From: Streptococcus parasuis
GTDB taxonomy: Bacteria; Bacillota; Bacilli; Lactobacillales; Streptococcaceae
Direction of reading: 5' to 3'
Assembly (NCBI RefSeq): GCF_021654455.1
Contig: NZ_AP024276.1
Coordinates: 124,001-188,000, forward strand
DNA: 64,000 bases
The first letter of the stretch is position 1. The number at the start of each line of letters is the position of its first letter. Below are positions 29,516 to 37,659 of this stretch, one piece after another. A model generated the notes under the pieces. The model was not told the DNA's origin. It saw only the letters and a list, made by a program, of their open reading frames with translations, and did no database searches. Position numbers and translations under genes: made by a program.

Positions 29516-29570
29516 TATGATATCATATAGTAAATTCGATTGATGAAAACGTAAACATTTCTCACGTTTT
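29516..29570. promoter_or_regulatory. Divergent promoter/operator region between the Rgg gene and the peptide operon
   Basis: A perfect 12-bp palindrome TATGATATCATA lies at 29516-29527. A 7-bp inverted repeat with arms AAAACGT (29546-29552) and ACGTTTT (29564-29570) lies 18 bp apart. On the minus strand TTTACG (29555-29550) and TACTAT (29532-29527) with a 17-bp spacer form the promoter of the peptide operon, so the palindrome overlaps its -10 and the dyad its -35. This fits an Rgg-controlled divergent promoter. Confidence 0.6.
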
Positions 29571-29581
29571 GGGAGGTTATA

Positions 29582-30448
29582 ATGAAGTGGGATTTTGGGA
29601 CAGTCTTAAAAGAAATTCGCAAGTCCAAAGGGCTTAGTCAGCAGGAAGTTTGTGGAGATGCCCTATCACGGACAACCCTATCAAAAATTGAAAACAACAA
29701 AGAATACCCGACCATTGCTCACTTTTCCCATATTCTTCGTCAGTTGGATATGACCTTTGCAGAGTTTGACTATATCTGCCATGCCTATCAGCCTTCGGAA
29801 CGTTCTTCTATCATCCATCGCTTTGAAAATCTGAGAGGACAATTTTTTTCTGAATCAAACTGTCAAGATTTTTTGTACCAAGTAAATCAGTATTTGAAGA
29901 AGCAAGAAGATATACGGGTTCAGCGGATAGAACAACAGATACAGTTAGCTCTCTCTATCTATCAAACAGGAGATGGGGAGCGAACCAGACAGTTGGGTCA
30001 AGCACTCTGGAAGGAATTGGAGAAGTCAGGCACCTGGTATCTAGCTGACTTTCGTAAGCTAGGTCTGGTACTCCCTATCATTCCTGTATCTCGTTTGAAA
30101 GGCTTTGTAGATAAAATCTTGCTTTCCTTGGACAAGTATAAGGACTTCAGAGATGTACAGGTTAGCCAGTTTGCTTTTCTCAATAATCTATCGACCGTTT
30201 TACTGAAAAATGGGGAGTATCAACTTTGTGTTTCAGTAATGGAGAGAGTTTACACTATGGCTCAGGAAAGTATGCGGATTGATTATGTAGGCATGGCCAA
30301 TGTTCGTATGGGTATCTTTCAGCAGGATAGAGGGATGGTGGACAAGGGGATTGCTATTCTCCGAGCCGCAGACTTGCTAGAGGTGGTTGAACATTTGGAG
30401 AAAGAAGTCGAGGAGTATTGGGAGATTTTTGGCTCGGAAGTGGTTTGA
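29582..30448 (+). CDS. Rgg/MutR-family transcriptional regulator
   Basis: 288 aa. An N-terminal XRE-type helix-turn-helix (about 1-60) contains LKEIRKSKGLSQQEV, TTLSKIENNKEYPT. A long alpha-helical C-terminal domain (about 75-288) with TPR-like repeats is the presumed peptide-binding part of Rgg proteins. Rgg proteins bind short imported peptides and then act as activators or repressors. It is divergent from a 36-aa hydrophobic peptide gene and a secreted-protein operon, the usual architecture for an Rgg quorum-sensing circuit. GGGAGG precedes the ATG. The ligand is not established. Confidence 0.9.
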   Translation: MKWDFGTVLKEIRKSKGLSQQEVCGDALSRTTLSKIENNKEYPTIAHFSHILRQLDMTFAEFDYICHAYQPSERSSIIHRFENLRGQFFSESNCQDFLYQVNQYLKKQEDIRVQRIEQQIQLALSIYQTGDGERTRQLGQALWKELEKSGTWYLADFRKLGLVLPIIPVSRLKGFVDKILLSLDKYKDFRDVQVSQFAFLNNLSTVLLKNGEYQLCVSVMERVYTMAQESMRIDYVGMANVRMGIFQQDRGMVDKGIAILRAADLLEVVEHLEKEVEEYWEIFGSEVV

Positions 30449-30475
30449 ACTGATTGAGCTTGTTTATAGTGGTAG

Positions 30476-30500
30476 CACCTGTTTGTCAGGTGTTTTTTTG
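30476..30500 (+). terminator. Terminator of the Rgg gene
   Basis: CACCTG (30476-30481) and CAGGTG (30487-30492) pair around TTTGT and are followed by seven T. Confidence 0.85.
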
Positions 30501-30542
30501 TTGACAATCGCAGGCTTTGATGAATTAGTGCATAATAGACCT

Positions 30543-31079
30543 ATGAAAAGACAGAGTGCTAGGGTTGAACTGTTTCCCCTGAAAAAGGAAGATATCCTTG
30601 CCTACTTAGATGACAAGGAAATTTTGGTAAACGACTATTTCAAGACTTACCTTGCTCATCCTGCTTATCAAGAAGTGGTGGAGAAATAGAAGTGTTTAGT
30701 TGAGATTGTCAGTCTAGCCGACATGGGATTTGATAGGGAAGCGACTGCTCTTCAAATAGAGGAGAGAGCCGTGGAGATGGGTTATCGGTTACCACCAGCT
30801 CATCTGGGAGTCTATCTTCGATTGGCCTTGTTGGAATAGGAAGTCAGTCAAGATGCCATGCTTTCCCAAGGAAAATCACCAGACGGAGCCATTTGCCTGC
30901 TGTCGCCTCAGTTTGAAGAAGAATTCACCTTCCCTCGCAGTGTTTATCTCCGCAAGGTTGACCAAGACTTGTGGCTACGTGCGGCTCGCTTTGATGATGA
31001 GTATGTCTTTCCCTTAACAACAGTTTTTGCATTTGTGGTGAAAAATGTGAATGAATCTGTAGTAGGGAGTGAGCCCTAA
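30543..31079 (+). pseudogene. Degenerate copy of the hypothetical gene at 37109
   Basis: The reading frame begins MKRQSARVELFPLKK and matches the intact 174-aa gene at 37109-37633 along its length. In-frame stops occur after codon 48 (TAG near 30687) and near 30837. The C-terminal part from 30858 remains open but differs at the end. The ATG lies 6 nt after an ATAATAGACCT motif identical to that of the intact copy, so the promoter was duplicated with the gene. It is a pseudogene by decay after duplication. Confidence 0.85.
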
Positions 31080-31097
31080 ATAATAAAAGAGGCAAAT

Positions 31098-31589
31098 ATG
31101 AAGGAATTACAATTTTTAATTTACCGAGCAGAAAATGACCAAGAAAAGGCTAGTGTTATCGTCGGTGACGAGACGATTTGGGCCAGTCAAAAGGAAATGG
31201 CAAGATTATTTGATGTTGGTGTACCAGCTATCAGCAAACATTTGAAAAATATTTTTGAAGAAGGCGAACTAGATGAGCATTCAGTTATTTCCAAAATGGA
31301 AACAACTGCAAGTGATGGTAAAAATTATCTAACTAGCTATTACAATCTCGATGTCATCATTTCAGTCGGTTATCGTGTCAATTCTCAAAAGGCTACTAAG
31401 TTTAGGCAGTGGGCAACAACTGTGCTTCGAGAATACATGATTAAAGGTTTTGCCATGGATGATGAGCGTTTGAAGCAAGGCGAAAACCTGTTGGAAAAAG
31501 ATTATTTCCGTGAGCTCTTAGAATGAGTTCGTTCTATCCGTGCTAGTGAACGACGAATTTGGTTACAAATCACAGATATTTTTGCAGCC
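31098..31589 (+). pseudogene. Truncated RhuM-like virulence-associated protein
   Basis: The first 142 codons carry the RhuM N-terminal DNA-binding-like region (SQKEMARLFDVGVPAISKHLKNIF) and the SVGYRVNSQKATKFRQWA segment conserved in that family. A TGA stops the frame at 31524. The same frame then continues with recognisable sequence (VRSIRASERRIW) to about 31589, where similarity ends. Full members run to more than 300 residues, so the gene is both interrupted and cut short. Function was never firmly assigned to the family. Confidence 0.8.
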
Positions 31590-31659
31590 CCGTTCATTTG
31601 GACATGTTTTGCAATCTGATATACCTAAAATATTATTTGATTGTGATAAATTTAAAAAT

Positions 31660-31702
31660 AAAACAGCACCGAATTTGCGACATTCGGGCTGCTATGTTTT
31701 TA
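31660..31702. terminator. Terminator facing the formate/nitrite transporter gene
   Basis: AGCACCGAAT and ATTCGGGCTGCT pair around TTGCGAC, followed by a T-run on the plus strand and A-run on the minus. It may serve the convergent gene at 31709. Confidence 0.65.
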
Positions 31703-31708
31703 AGTTTA

Positions 31709-32500
31709 CTATTCAAGGTGGTTGGTTTTAGTCTGATTGAGCCAAGCATAAGCAATTCCAATAAAGAGACCGGCTCCAAGCCAATTTCCAAAGAAAACAA
31801 CAATCCACTGACGAAGAATATTCACGATGGTAAAGGTATCTACATTTGTACGAGCAGCGTTGAAGGCTAAGAGCATGAATGATGCGAAATTAGCAACTAA
31901 GTGTTCGTTGATAAGGAAAACAAACATAAAAATAGCAGATACAATAACAAAGAATTTGGCGGATTGTTCCTTGAGTAGCATATACCCAAGGATAGCCATA
32001 TTCACAAACATATTGGCAGTAATTCCCTCAAAGAAGTTACTCCAGTCGGATTTTCCTAGTTTGATGGTGACAGCGTTGACAACAAAACTTTCGTCAGATA
32101 AGTTAAGGTAGGAGAAGGACTGATTGAAAAGCCAAGCCAGAATGGTAGCACCTACAAAGTTGAAGAAGGTGCAGTAAAGTAACATCAGCGTTACTTTTTT
32201 CCAAGTAATTTGCTTATAATAGGCACCAGTCGTTAGATACATCATATTAGATGTAGCCAATTCGCCACCAAAAATAAGAACAAAAATCAGTCCGATAGCA
32301 AAGATAAAGGTAAAAACAAAACGCGAAAGACTTGGGAATTGACTGGAGATGACATCAGCTCCAATAATACCAACAGCTGTTGACATGGTCAAATAAGCTC
32401 CTGCATACATGGAGCGTAAGGCGTAACGGCTTAGACTTTCATCAAAAAGGGATTCTTTTTTTGAAACTGCAATCGAAATTTTTTCTTGAAATGGGGACAT
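31709..32500 (-). CDS. Formate/nitrite transporter (FNT) family channel
   Basis: 263 aa from ATG 32500 (AAGGAGG before it); a longer frame to 32527 adds residues upstream of the ribosome site. It has six transmembrane helices with FNT hallmarks: GGELATSNMMYLTTG near residue 75 (the GxELxTxNMM motif) and N-terminal AGAYLTM. FNT channels move formate or nitrite across the membrane and sit in mixed-acid fermentation. The C-terminus lacks any extra domain. The gene is followed downstream by a terminator and preceded by the FMN reductase gene at 32585 on the same strand. Confidence 0.9.
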   Translation of the reverse strand: MSPFQEKISIAVSKKESLFDESLSRYALRSMYAGAYLTMSTAVGIIGADVISSQFPSLSRFVFTFIFAIGLIFVLIFGGELATSNMMYLTTGAYYKQITWKKVTLMLLYCTFFNFVGATILAWLFNQSFSYLNLSDESFVVNAVTIKLGKSDWSNFFEGITANMFVNMAILGYMLLKEQSAKFFVIVSAIFMFVFLINEHLVANFASFMLLAFNAARTNVDTFTIVNILRQWIVVFFGNWLGAGLFIGIAYAWLNQTKTNHLE

Positions 32501-32584
32501 GGGGCCTCCTTGTGACATAATAATCAAAAATTTATTGAAAAAAATATAGTGGAAAGGGAGCCCCTTCCCACTAGTTTTTATTTG

Positions 32585-33820
32585 TTAGTGAGCAGATGCA
32601 CCAGAATTGGCATCTGTCGGTGTGGAAGCTGTATGGGTACTACCTGTATCTGAAGCGCCAGAGGTTGCATCAACATGGGCAGGAGATGTAGTGTTTCCTG
32701 CCCCCCCCACCAAGCGTTGTCCAGTGGTTTCAAGATACCAATCTAACCATGGCTTAAAATTAAAGATAATTTCATTGATGCCAGCGTAGGACCCGTCAGG
32801 ATAGTACATAGCTTGGTAGTTATGAGTATTGATAATTTCAGGTGGTGTGCCTGGGACGATTGTTCGAACGTACTCTTGGTTACCATTACGTAAGGTTCCA
32901 ACAACCCATTCGACATTTTTCATACGAGCAGGTGGTAAAGTGCCGTGAACTGTTGACAAGCGATTCCCTACTTGTTCAGGGACCCGTTTACCAAGCATTG
33001 TTTCCGGCTCTTGGTGACTATTATTATAGTAGAGGAATTGGTTGTTATCGTCAGCAAAGGTTAACTCAAAGGGCATGGCGTTGAGGAACATATTGAGTTG
33101 GTTAACTGTTAAAAGACCGTTATCTAATTTAACATACGTATCTCCCTCGACAGCGTTGACCAATTTAGAAGCCTTATCCAGCCAGTCTGGGTCATCTGGG
33201 TCCACACCTATGATGGTCGTTGCGATTGGCTGGGTACAGTCTAAATCTTCGGGTGCAATTGGCTTGGGTTGTTTCAATTTAGATACAACGCCGACATACT
33301 TGATAAAGTTGTCTAGACAGCTTTCCAAGAATTTCACAGTCCCTTCATTAATAATGTTCCCTTTATCATCAAAAGCTTCTTTCGCTTTACCAAGGAGGAA
33401 TTCATTACCTGGTAGTGTATAGGCATTGACACCTGGAGCATCCAAAATTTTTCTCAAGTGGACTTGAGCACGAGACGTTCCTTGGTCGTAGTAAGAAGCC
33501 CCGATAATCATAACGGGCTTATTTTCAAATGGATGTAAGTTGAAACTGAGCCACTCTAGAGTACTCTTAAGAGCAGGTGTGATGGTGTGGTTGTGCTCAG
33601 GTGTAGCAATGATGACACCATCAGCACGTGTGATTTTGTTGTAAAGGTATTGGATCGCAAAACTATTAGACTGATCTTCGTCCTGATTGAACATTGGGAC
33701 ATCTTTGATTTCTAATAGTTCTAATTCAAATTTTACTTTAAAGTGGCGTTGAATAAATTGCAATAGCATGCGGTTATAAGATTGGTCTGCATTAGACCCG
33801 ACAATTCCGACAAATTTCAT
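32585..33820 (-). CDS. NADPH-dependent FMN reductase-like flavoprotein with extra C-terminal domain
   Basis: 411 aa. The N-terminal 190 residues are a flavodoxin-like FMN reductase domain ([11 protein letters not shown], then [14 protein letters not shown] and [13 protein letters not shown], matching the paralogue at 33836). A second domain with PAS-like features ([14 protein letters not shown]) occupies about 215-370. A low-complexity Ser/Thr/Gly/Ala tail of about 40 residues ends the protein. It probably reduces quinones, azo dyes or FMN; the PAS-like part suggests a haem-binding or sensor role. An eight-G tract in the coding strand lies near the tail. Confidence 0.85.
   Translation of the reverse strand: MKFVGIVGSNADQSYNRMLLQFIQRHFKVKFELELLEIKDVPMFNQDEDQSNSFAIQYLYNKITRADGVIIATPEHNHTITPALKSTLEWLSFNLHPFENKPVMIIGASYYDQGTSRAQVHLRKILDAPGVNAYTLPGNEFLLGKAKEAFDDKGNIINEGTVKFLESCLDNFIKYVGVVSKLKQPKPIAPEDLDCTQPIATTIIGVDPDDPDWLDKASKLVNAVEGDTYVKLDNGLLTVNQLNMFLNAMPFELTFADDNNQFLYYNNSHQEPETMLGKRVPEQVGNRLSTVHGTLPPARMKNVEWVVGTLRNGNQEYVRTIVPGTPPEIINTHNYQAMYYPDGSYAGINEIIFNFKPWLDWYLETTGQRLVGGAGNTTSPAHVDATSGASDTGSTHTASTPTDANSGASAH
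32701..32708. repeat. Eight-base homopolymer in a coding region
   Basis: Eight C on the plus strand (G on the coding strand) lie inside the FMN reductase-like gene, just upstream of the low-complexity tail codons. Slippage would alter the C-terminal 40 residues. Confidence 0.8.
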
Positions 33821-33835
33821 GATTGTTCTCCTCTC

Positions 33836-34438
33836 TTACAAGTTTTCCCAGTCAAAGTTTTCAGCTTCTTTTTGAAGTAACTCTTTGGCGCTAGACAGTT
33901 TACTTGTCATCTTGACAAAGAGACGGAAGTCATCAAAGATGGCATCCAGTTTTTGACTGATTTCTAAATCAATGAGCTCACCGTTTGTATCAAAGGCTTT
34001 CATGGAATTAGATAGTAAGAACTCATCTGGTAAAACAGTAGCTTTGAGTTCAGGAGCATTGAGAATTTGGCGTAGTTGCAATTGAGCACGGGAAGAACCG
34101 AGCGTCCCGTATGAGGCACCTGTAATCATAACCGGCTTGTTAAGCATAGGGTAGACTCCATATGATACCCAAGCTAGTGCATTCATAAGAACAGCGGGGA
34201 TCGAGTGGTCATACTCAGGTGTTCCGATGATGACACCATCAGCACTTTCAATCTTTGCAACTAATTCTTTAACACTTTCTGGCAGTTCACGATTAGCCGG
34301 TTTATTGAAGACTGGAAGGTCCTTGATTTCAACCAATTCAATATCTGCCTTGTCAGCAAAATGCTGTTTGATGTACTGCAAGAGTTTGCGGTTGGTTGAG
34401 CGAGCGGAGTTGGTTCCGACAAGTCCTAGAAGTTTCAT
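33836..34438 (-). CDS. NADPH-dependent FMN reductase
   Basis: 200 aa from ATG 34438, preceded by AGAGAGAAG; the longer frame to 34477 starts within the promoter area. A flavodoxin-like fold with LLGLVGTNSARSTNR (FMN phosphate loop), GTPEYDHSIPAVLMNALAW and GASYGTLGSSRAQ marks the NADPH-dependent FMN/azo-reductase family. It is a likely stress or redox enzyme. Its paralogue follows 15 bp downstream, so the two form an operon. A promoter region with a cre-like motif lies upstream and has been copied by an IS insertion (34492-34559). Confidence 0.9.
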   Translation of the reverse strand: MKLLGLVGTNSARSTNRKLLQYIKQHFADKADIELVEIKDLPVFNKPANRELPESVKELVAKIESADGVIIGTPEYDHSIPAVLMNALAWVSYGVYPMLNKPVMITGASYGTLGSSRAQLQLRQILNAPELKATVLPDEFLLSNSMKAFDTNGELIDLEISQKLDAIFDDFRLFVKMTSKLSSAKELLQKEAENFDWENL

Positions 34439-34491
34439 AGCATCTTCTCTCTTTTCTAAATGTAATATCCTTATCATACCAGTTTACAGGG

Positions 34492-34559
34492 TGTAAAGCA
34501 AGCGCTTTCCTAAACCATACAGAAAATGTTCAAAAAATCACGAACTCTTTTGGTATAAT
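34492..34559. repeat. Left copy of the 68-bp target-site duplication
   Basis: The 68 bases are identical to 36481-36548, which flanks the other end of the IS. They include AAGCGCTTTCC (cre-like) and a TATAAT. The copy directly abuts the IS end at 34560. Confidence 0.9.
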
Positions 34560-34583
34560 CTCGAGTTTATCAGTTAAAAAATG

Positions 34584-34631
34584 AAAAAAGCTCCCTAAAC
34601 GCTGTCAAATCAACGTTTAGGGAGCTTTTTT
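34584..34631. terminator. Bidirectional terminator inside the IS end
   Basis: AAAAGCTCCCTAAACG (from 34586) and CGTTTAGGGAGCTTTT pair with a short loop, with T-runs on both strands. It ends the transposase transcript and shields the element from outside reading, a common IS design. Confidence 0.85.
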
Positions 34632-36361
34632 GAGTCATAAATTGTGTTGTGTATGCAGTTTTTCCCTAACTTTTGAATATCTTCATGTCTGACAGTTCCA
34701 CGATCCCAAGTGATTCCTAATAAATGAAGTAACTCACTTGCTTCATGGTTCTGCTTGACTCTATATATCCCTTGTCCCATATCTGCAGCTAACATACTGT
34801 TTAAGCCCTCTATCATTCGAGCAGGACTCATTTTCTTATCGGTAATGTAATACAATAAGCGTATCATCACTAAACTGATAAAGCAGGTTAGGAAATGGCC
34901 TTCAATATGTTCATTTTTTCGTACATAAACAGGTCTCGTTTCAAACTCTGTTTTTGTAATTCGGAAACAATTCTCAATCGCAGATAATTCTTGATAGGCC
35001 TCTAATATGGCATCATCTTCCATCTCAATCTCACTGGTCACAAGGACATGAACCCCATCAAATTGAGCATCAAATTCGACCTGTTCTTGGTCAATTCGGA
35101 TAAGTGGCGAAAATGGTTTAACCTCTCCGGTTTCCTTATCCAAATAGCTCAACTCAAGGTATTTCTTTCCACCCTTCTTGCTCGTTTGTCGAAACAATTC
35201 CGCATCAGTTAGCTTATTGGCATAGTCAAGAGCCCCTTCACGTCGAATCCGTTCTCTATCTTCATATTTCTTTGACCAGGTCAGTAGTACTTTTTCTTTA
35301 ACGGTTGGAGAATCCTTCTTGGTCCCAAGTTTTCTCTCTCGAATGTAAGACTTTTTAGCGAAAGTGATATCTTGATTAAACTGCCAACCAGATTCTTCCA
35401 ATATTTTTTCTTGAATATCCTTCGGAGCACCTCGTTTCCCACGGTGCTTTTGCGAGAAGATCCAGCCGTCATTGTTCTTTATAGTGGCATTCAGGTTATT
35501 TGTGCTGTTCATCGCTTTGTCTGCGACCACTACCAACCGTTCAATCCCAAACTGTTTCTTTACTTGCTCAATTGCTGGAATATAAGTGATAGGGTCTGTA
35601 AGGTTTCCTCGAAATAGTTTATAAGCGATAGGAATACCGTTCATATCCATGAATAATCCCATTTGGATAATGGGGTCTTTCCTATATTCTTTACTAGCTC
35701 CTCTTCGACGAAGCCCCTCGACAAGAAGGTCTCCATTTTCATCACGGATATCTTCATCAGGAACATCAATTTCAAAAAAATAGTTGGTAACATCATAAAA
35801 CACTAAGGTTCCAGTTCGATTCGTTAATTGGCTAACTTCTTGATGTAAGTGCTGTTGAATTTCTGATTGAAAGGTATTTAAGATATCTAGTGACCGATAA
35901 ACTGAATTATATGGAACATTCCAATCTCCGAATAGGGAAGCTTGGTGGTAGAAAGTTTTATATTTACTTCCCGGATTAAGAATTCGTTGAAAAATCAGTA
36001 GTTTAACTGTTTCATCTAAGTCCATCGTCATTTTTGACGGCTTATTCTTTTTAAAGAATTGATGTAACTTAAGTGTAGTATAAAGATCTTCTAAAATCTT
36101 CCAACCAATGTTTTCGTCAGGTTTGTTCATTGGATCTTTCAAAGAAAGTTTTATCAGAAATTCCTCAGACTTAGCTTGTGAGTTTTCCTTTGCTTCACGT
36201 TTTAATCGCTCAAGAATGCCTGGTTCTTTCGCTTCCAATTCGTCCAACAAACCATATTTATAAAGAATCCGTTGTTTTGACTTTCCGTTCTCACGATATC
36301 CTTCAACAAGATAAACATGTTTACGGCCTTCTCTGTTTTTTGTAATTCGAATAAATGCCAT
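34610..36361 (-). CDS. IS1634-family transposase
   Basis: 583 aa from ATG 36361, the usual length for this family. A DDE-type fold is indicated by conserved YDVTNYFFE (near residue 195) and VVADKAMNS, and the C-terminal LSAIENCFRITKTEFETRPVYV segment carries the catalytic Glu (as in IS4-like enzymes, with the Y-(2)-R-(3)-E-(6)-K arrangement). The 5' side has TTGTTG-17-TATAAT ending only 6 nt before the ATG on the minus strand, with no ribosome site, so the mRNA is probably leaderless. A terminator overlaps the 3' end of the gene. Confidence 0.93.
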   Translation of the reverse strand: MAFIRITKNREGRKHVYLVEGYRENGKSKQRILYKYGLLDELEAKEPGILERLKREAKENSQAKSEEFLIKLSLKDPMNKPDENIGWKILEDLYTTLKLHQFFKKNKPSKMTMDLDETVKLLIFQRILNPGSKYKTFYHQASLFGDWNVPYNSVYRSLDILNTFQSEIQQHLHQEVSQLTNRTGTLVFYDVTNYFFEIDVPDEDIRDENGDLLVEGLRRRGASKEYRKDPIIQMGLFMDMNGIPIAYKLFRGNLTDPITYIPAIEQVKKQFGIERLVVVADKAMNSTNNLNATIKNNDGWIFSQKHRGKRGAPKDIQEKILEESGWQFNQDITFAKKSYIRERKLGTKKDSPTVKEKVLLTWSKKYEDRERIRREGALDYANKLTDAELFRQTSKKGGKKYLELSYLDKETGEVKPFSPLIRIDQEQVEFDAQFDGVHVLVTSEIEMEDDAILEAYQELSAIENCFRITKTEFETRPVYVRKNEHIEGHFLTCFISLVMIRLLYYITDKKMSPARMIEGLNSMLAADMGQGIYRVKQNHEASELLHLLGITWDRGTVRHEDIQKLGKNCIHNTIYDSKKLPKR

Positions 36362-36480
36362 AAATATATTATAACATACACCGCCGTTCACAACAACAAA
36401 AATATCAATAAAATGTTAAAAAAATACCGCTGTTATCGCAAAAACAGCGGTTGTGAAATGAATTAACTGATAAACTCGAG

Positions 36481-36548
36481 TGTAAAGCAAGCGCTTTCCT
36501 AAACCATACAGAAAATGTTCAAAAAATCACGAACTCTTTTGGTATAAT
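36481..36548. repeat. Right copy of the 68-bp target-site duplication
   Basis: Identical to 34492-34559. It keeps TATAAT at 36543-36548 in front of the gene at 36555, so the target gene still has a promoter after insertion. Confidence 0.9.
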
Positions 36549-36554
36549 AGTATT

Positions 36555-36914
36555 ATGAAAAAAATCGTTTATCTAGTAGCTGGTTTTGTTAGCCTTGCTA
36601 TTGGCATGATTGGGATTGTTCTACCTATAATTCCAACAACGCCTCTTTTACTTTTGGCTGGATTTTATTTTGCTAGAAGCTCTAAAAATTTTGAAAAATG
36701 GCTACGCAATACAAAAATTTATCAATTTTATGTAGCGGATTATGCTGAAACCAAAGCCATTTCCCGTAAACGGAAAAAACAAATTATCTGGCAAATCTAC
36801 ATACTCATGGGGATTTCCATTTGGTTGGCTCCTGTACTATTTGTCAAAATTGGACTTGGCTTGCTGACAGTCTTTATTACTTACTATCTTTTTTGGGTTA
36901 TACCAGAGAAATAG
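36555..36914 (+). CDS. DUF454/YbaN-family small membrane protein
   Basis: 119 aa. A first hydrophobic helix is followed by [24 protein letters not shown], the DUF454 (YbaN) signature, then FEKWL and a basic connector and two more helices near residues 80-115. Function is unknown; the family is an inner-membrane protein. No ribosome site precedes the ATG, and TATAAT ends 6 nt upstream, so a leaderless mRNA is likely. The gene's original upstream region was split by an IS, but the duplicated target keeps the promoter intact. Confidence 0.88.
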   Translation: MKKIVYLVAGFVSLAIGMIGIVLPIIPTTPLLLLAGFYFARSSKNFEKWLRNTKIYQFYVADYAETKAISRKRKKQIIWQIYILMGISIWLAPVLFVKIGLGLLTVFITYYLFWVIPEK

Positions 36915-36924
36915 ATCCAGACTT

Positions 36925-37044
36925 GCGGATGAAATCATCGTTCTCAAAGACGGAAAAGTCATCGAGCAAGGCAACCATAGTCAACTCCTTAAACAGGGCG
37001 GCTTCTATGCTGAACTCTACCACAACCAGTTTGTGTTTGAATAA
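36925..37044 (+). pseudogene. Remnant of an ABC transporter 3' end (SatB-like)
   Basis: The 40 codons read [16 protein letters not shown] and continue through to a stop, matching the last 40 codons of satB (27232-27351) with only scattered changes, including the closing QFVFE. The fragment lies just after the YbaN-like gene and just before the intact hypothetical gene. The bulk of the ABC gene is missing. It shows that a copy of an ABC gene once ended here. Confidence 0.85.
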
Positions 37045-37096
37045 ATTCAAAATTCCAGCCATTAGGTTGGAGTTTTGCTTTACCCTGTATTTCCTG

Positions 37097-37102
37097 TATA
37101 AT
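37097..37102 (+). promoter_or_regulatory. Promoter -10 box of hypothetical gene 37109
   Basis: TTGCTT (37075-37080), a 16-bp spacer and TATAAT (37097-37102). The sequence AGACCT then leads straight to ATG. The same TATAATAGACCTATG occurs before tadA. Confidence 0.65.
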
Positions 37103-37108
37103 AGACCT

Positions 37109-37633
37109 ATGAAAAGACTGAGCGTTCGAGTTGAATTATTTCCCCTAAAAAAAGAAGAAATCCCTGCCTACTTAGATGACAAGGGTGTTTTAGTAAATGA
37201 CTATTTCAAGACCTACCTAGCTCACTCGGCATATCAAGTGGTGGAGGAGCAGCAAGGGTGCTTGGTTGAGGTTGTCAGTCTAGCTGATATGGGATTTGAT
37301 CGGGAAGCAACTGCTCCTCAGATAGAGGAGAGAGCCGTGGAGATGGGGTATCAATTACCACCAGCTCATCTGGGAGTTTATCTTCGCCTGGCCTTGTTGG
37401 AACAGGAAGTCAGTCAAGATGCCATACTCTCCCAAGGGAAATCACCAGACGGAGCTATTTGCCTGCTGTCGCCTCAGTTGGAAGAAGAATTCACCTGCCC
37501 TCGCAGTGTCTATCTCCGTAAGGTTGACCAAGACTTGTGGCTACGTGCAGCTCGCTTTGATGACGAGTATGCCTTTCCCTTAACAACACTTTTTGCATTT
37601 GTAACGAAAAATGCGAATGAATACTATGAATAA
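37109..37633 (+). CDS. Hypothetical protein, intact copy of a duplicated gene
   Basis: 174 aa, acidic, without signal or membrane segments. It begins MKRLSVRVELFPLKKEE and ends in a FAFVTKNANEYYE tail. The frame is intact, unlike its copy at 30543-31079. I do not recognise a family or function. TATAAT lies 6 nt before the ATG and there is no ribosome site, so the mRNA may be leaderless. It sits next to an ABC-exporter remnant, as the pseudogene copy lies in the satRAB neighbourhood, which suggests an ancient duplicated block. Confidence 0.75.
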   Translation: MKRLSVRVELFPLKKEEIPAYLDDKGVLVNDYFKTYLAHSAYQVVEEQQGCLVEVVSLADMGFDREATAPQIEERAVEMGYQLPPAHLGVYLRLALLEQEVSQDAILSQGKSPDGAICLLSPQLEEEFTCPRSVYLRKVDQDLWLRAARFDDEYAFPLTTLFAFVTKNANEYYE

Positions 37634-37659
37634 AAAGAAGAAATGATGAAGGAGTTCTT

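Larger units (their letters stand above)
34560..36480 (-). mobile_element. IS1634-like insertion sequence, 1921 bp
   Basis: The left end begins CTCGAGTTTATCAGTTAA and the right end is its inverted copy, giving an 18-bp terminal inverted repeat. One transposase gene spans the element on the minus strand. It is flanked by a 68-bp direct repeat. Long, variable target duplications are a known trait of the IS1634 family, in agreement with the transposase type. The element is apparently complete. Confidence 0.92.
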
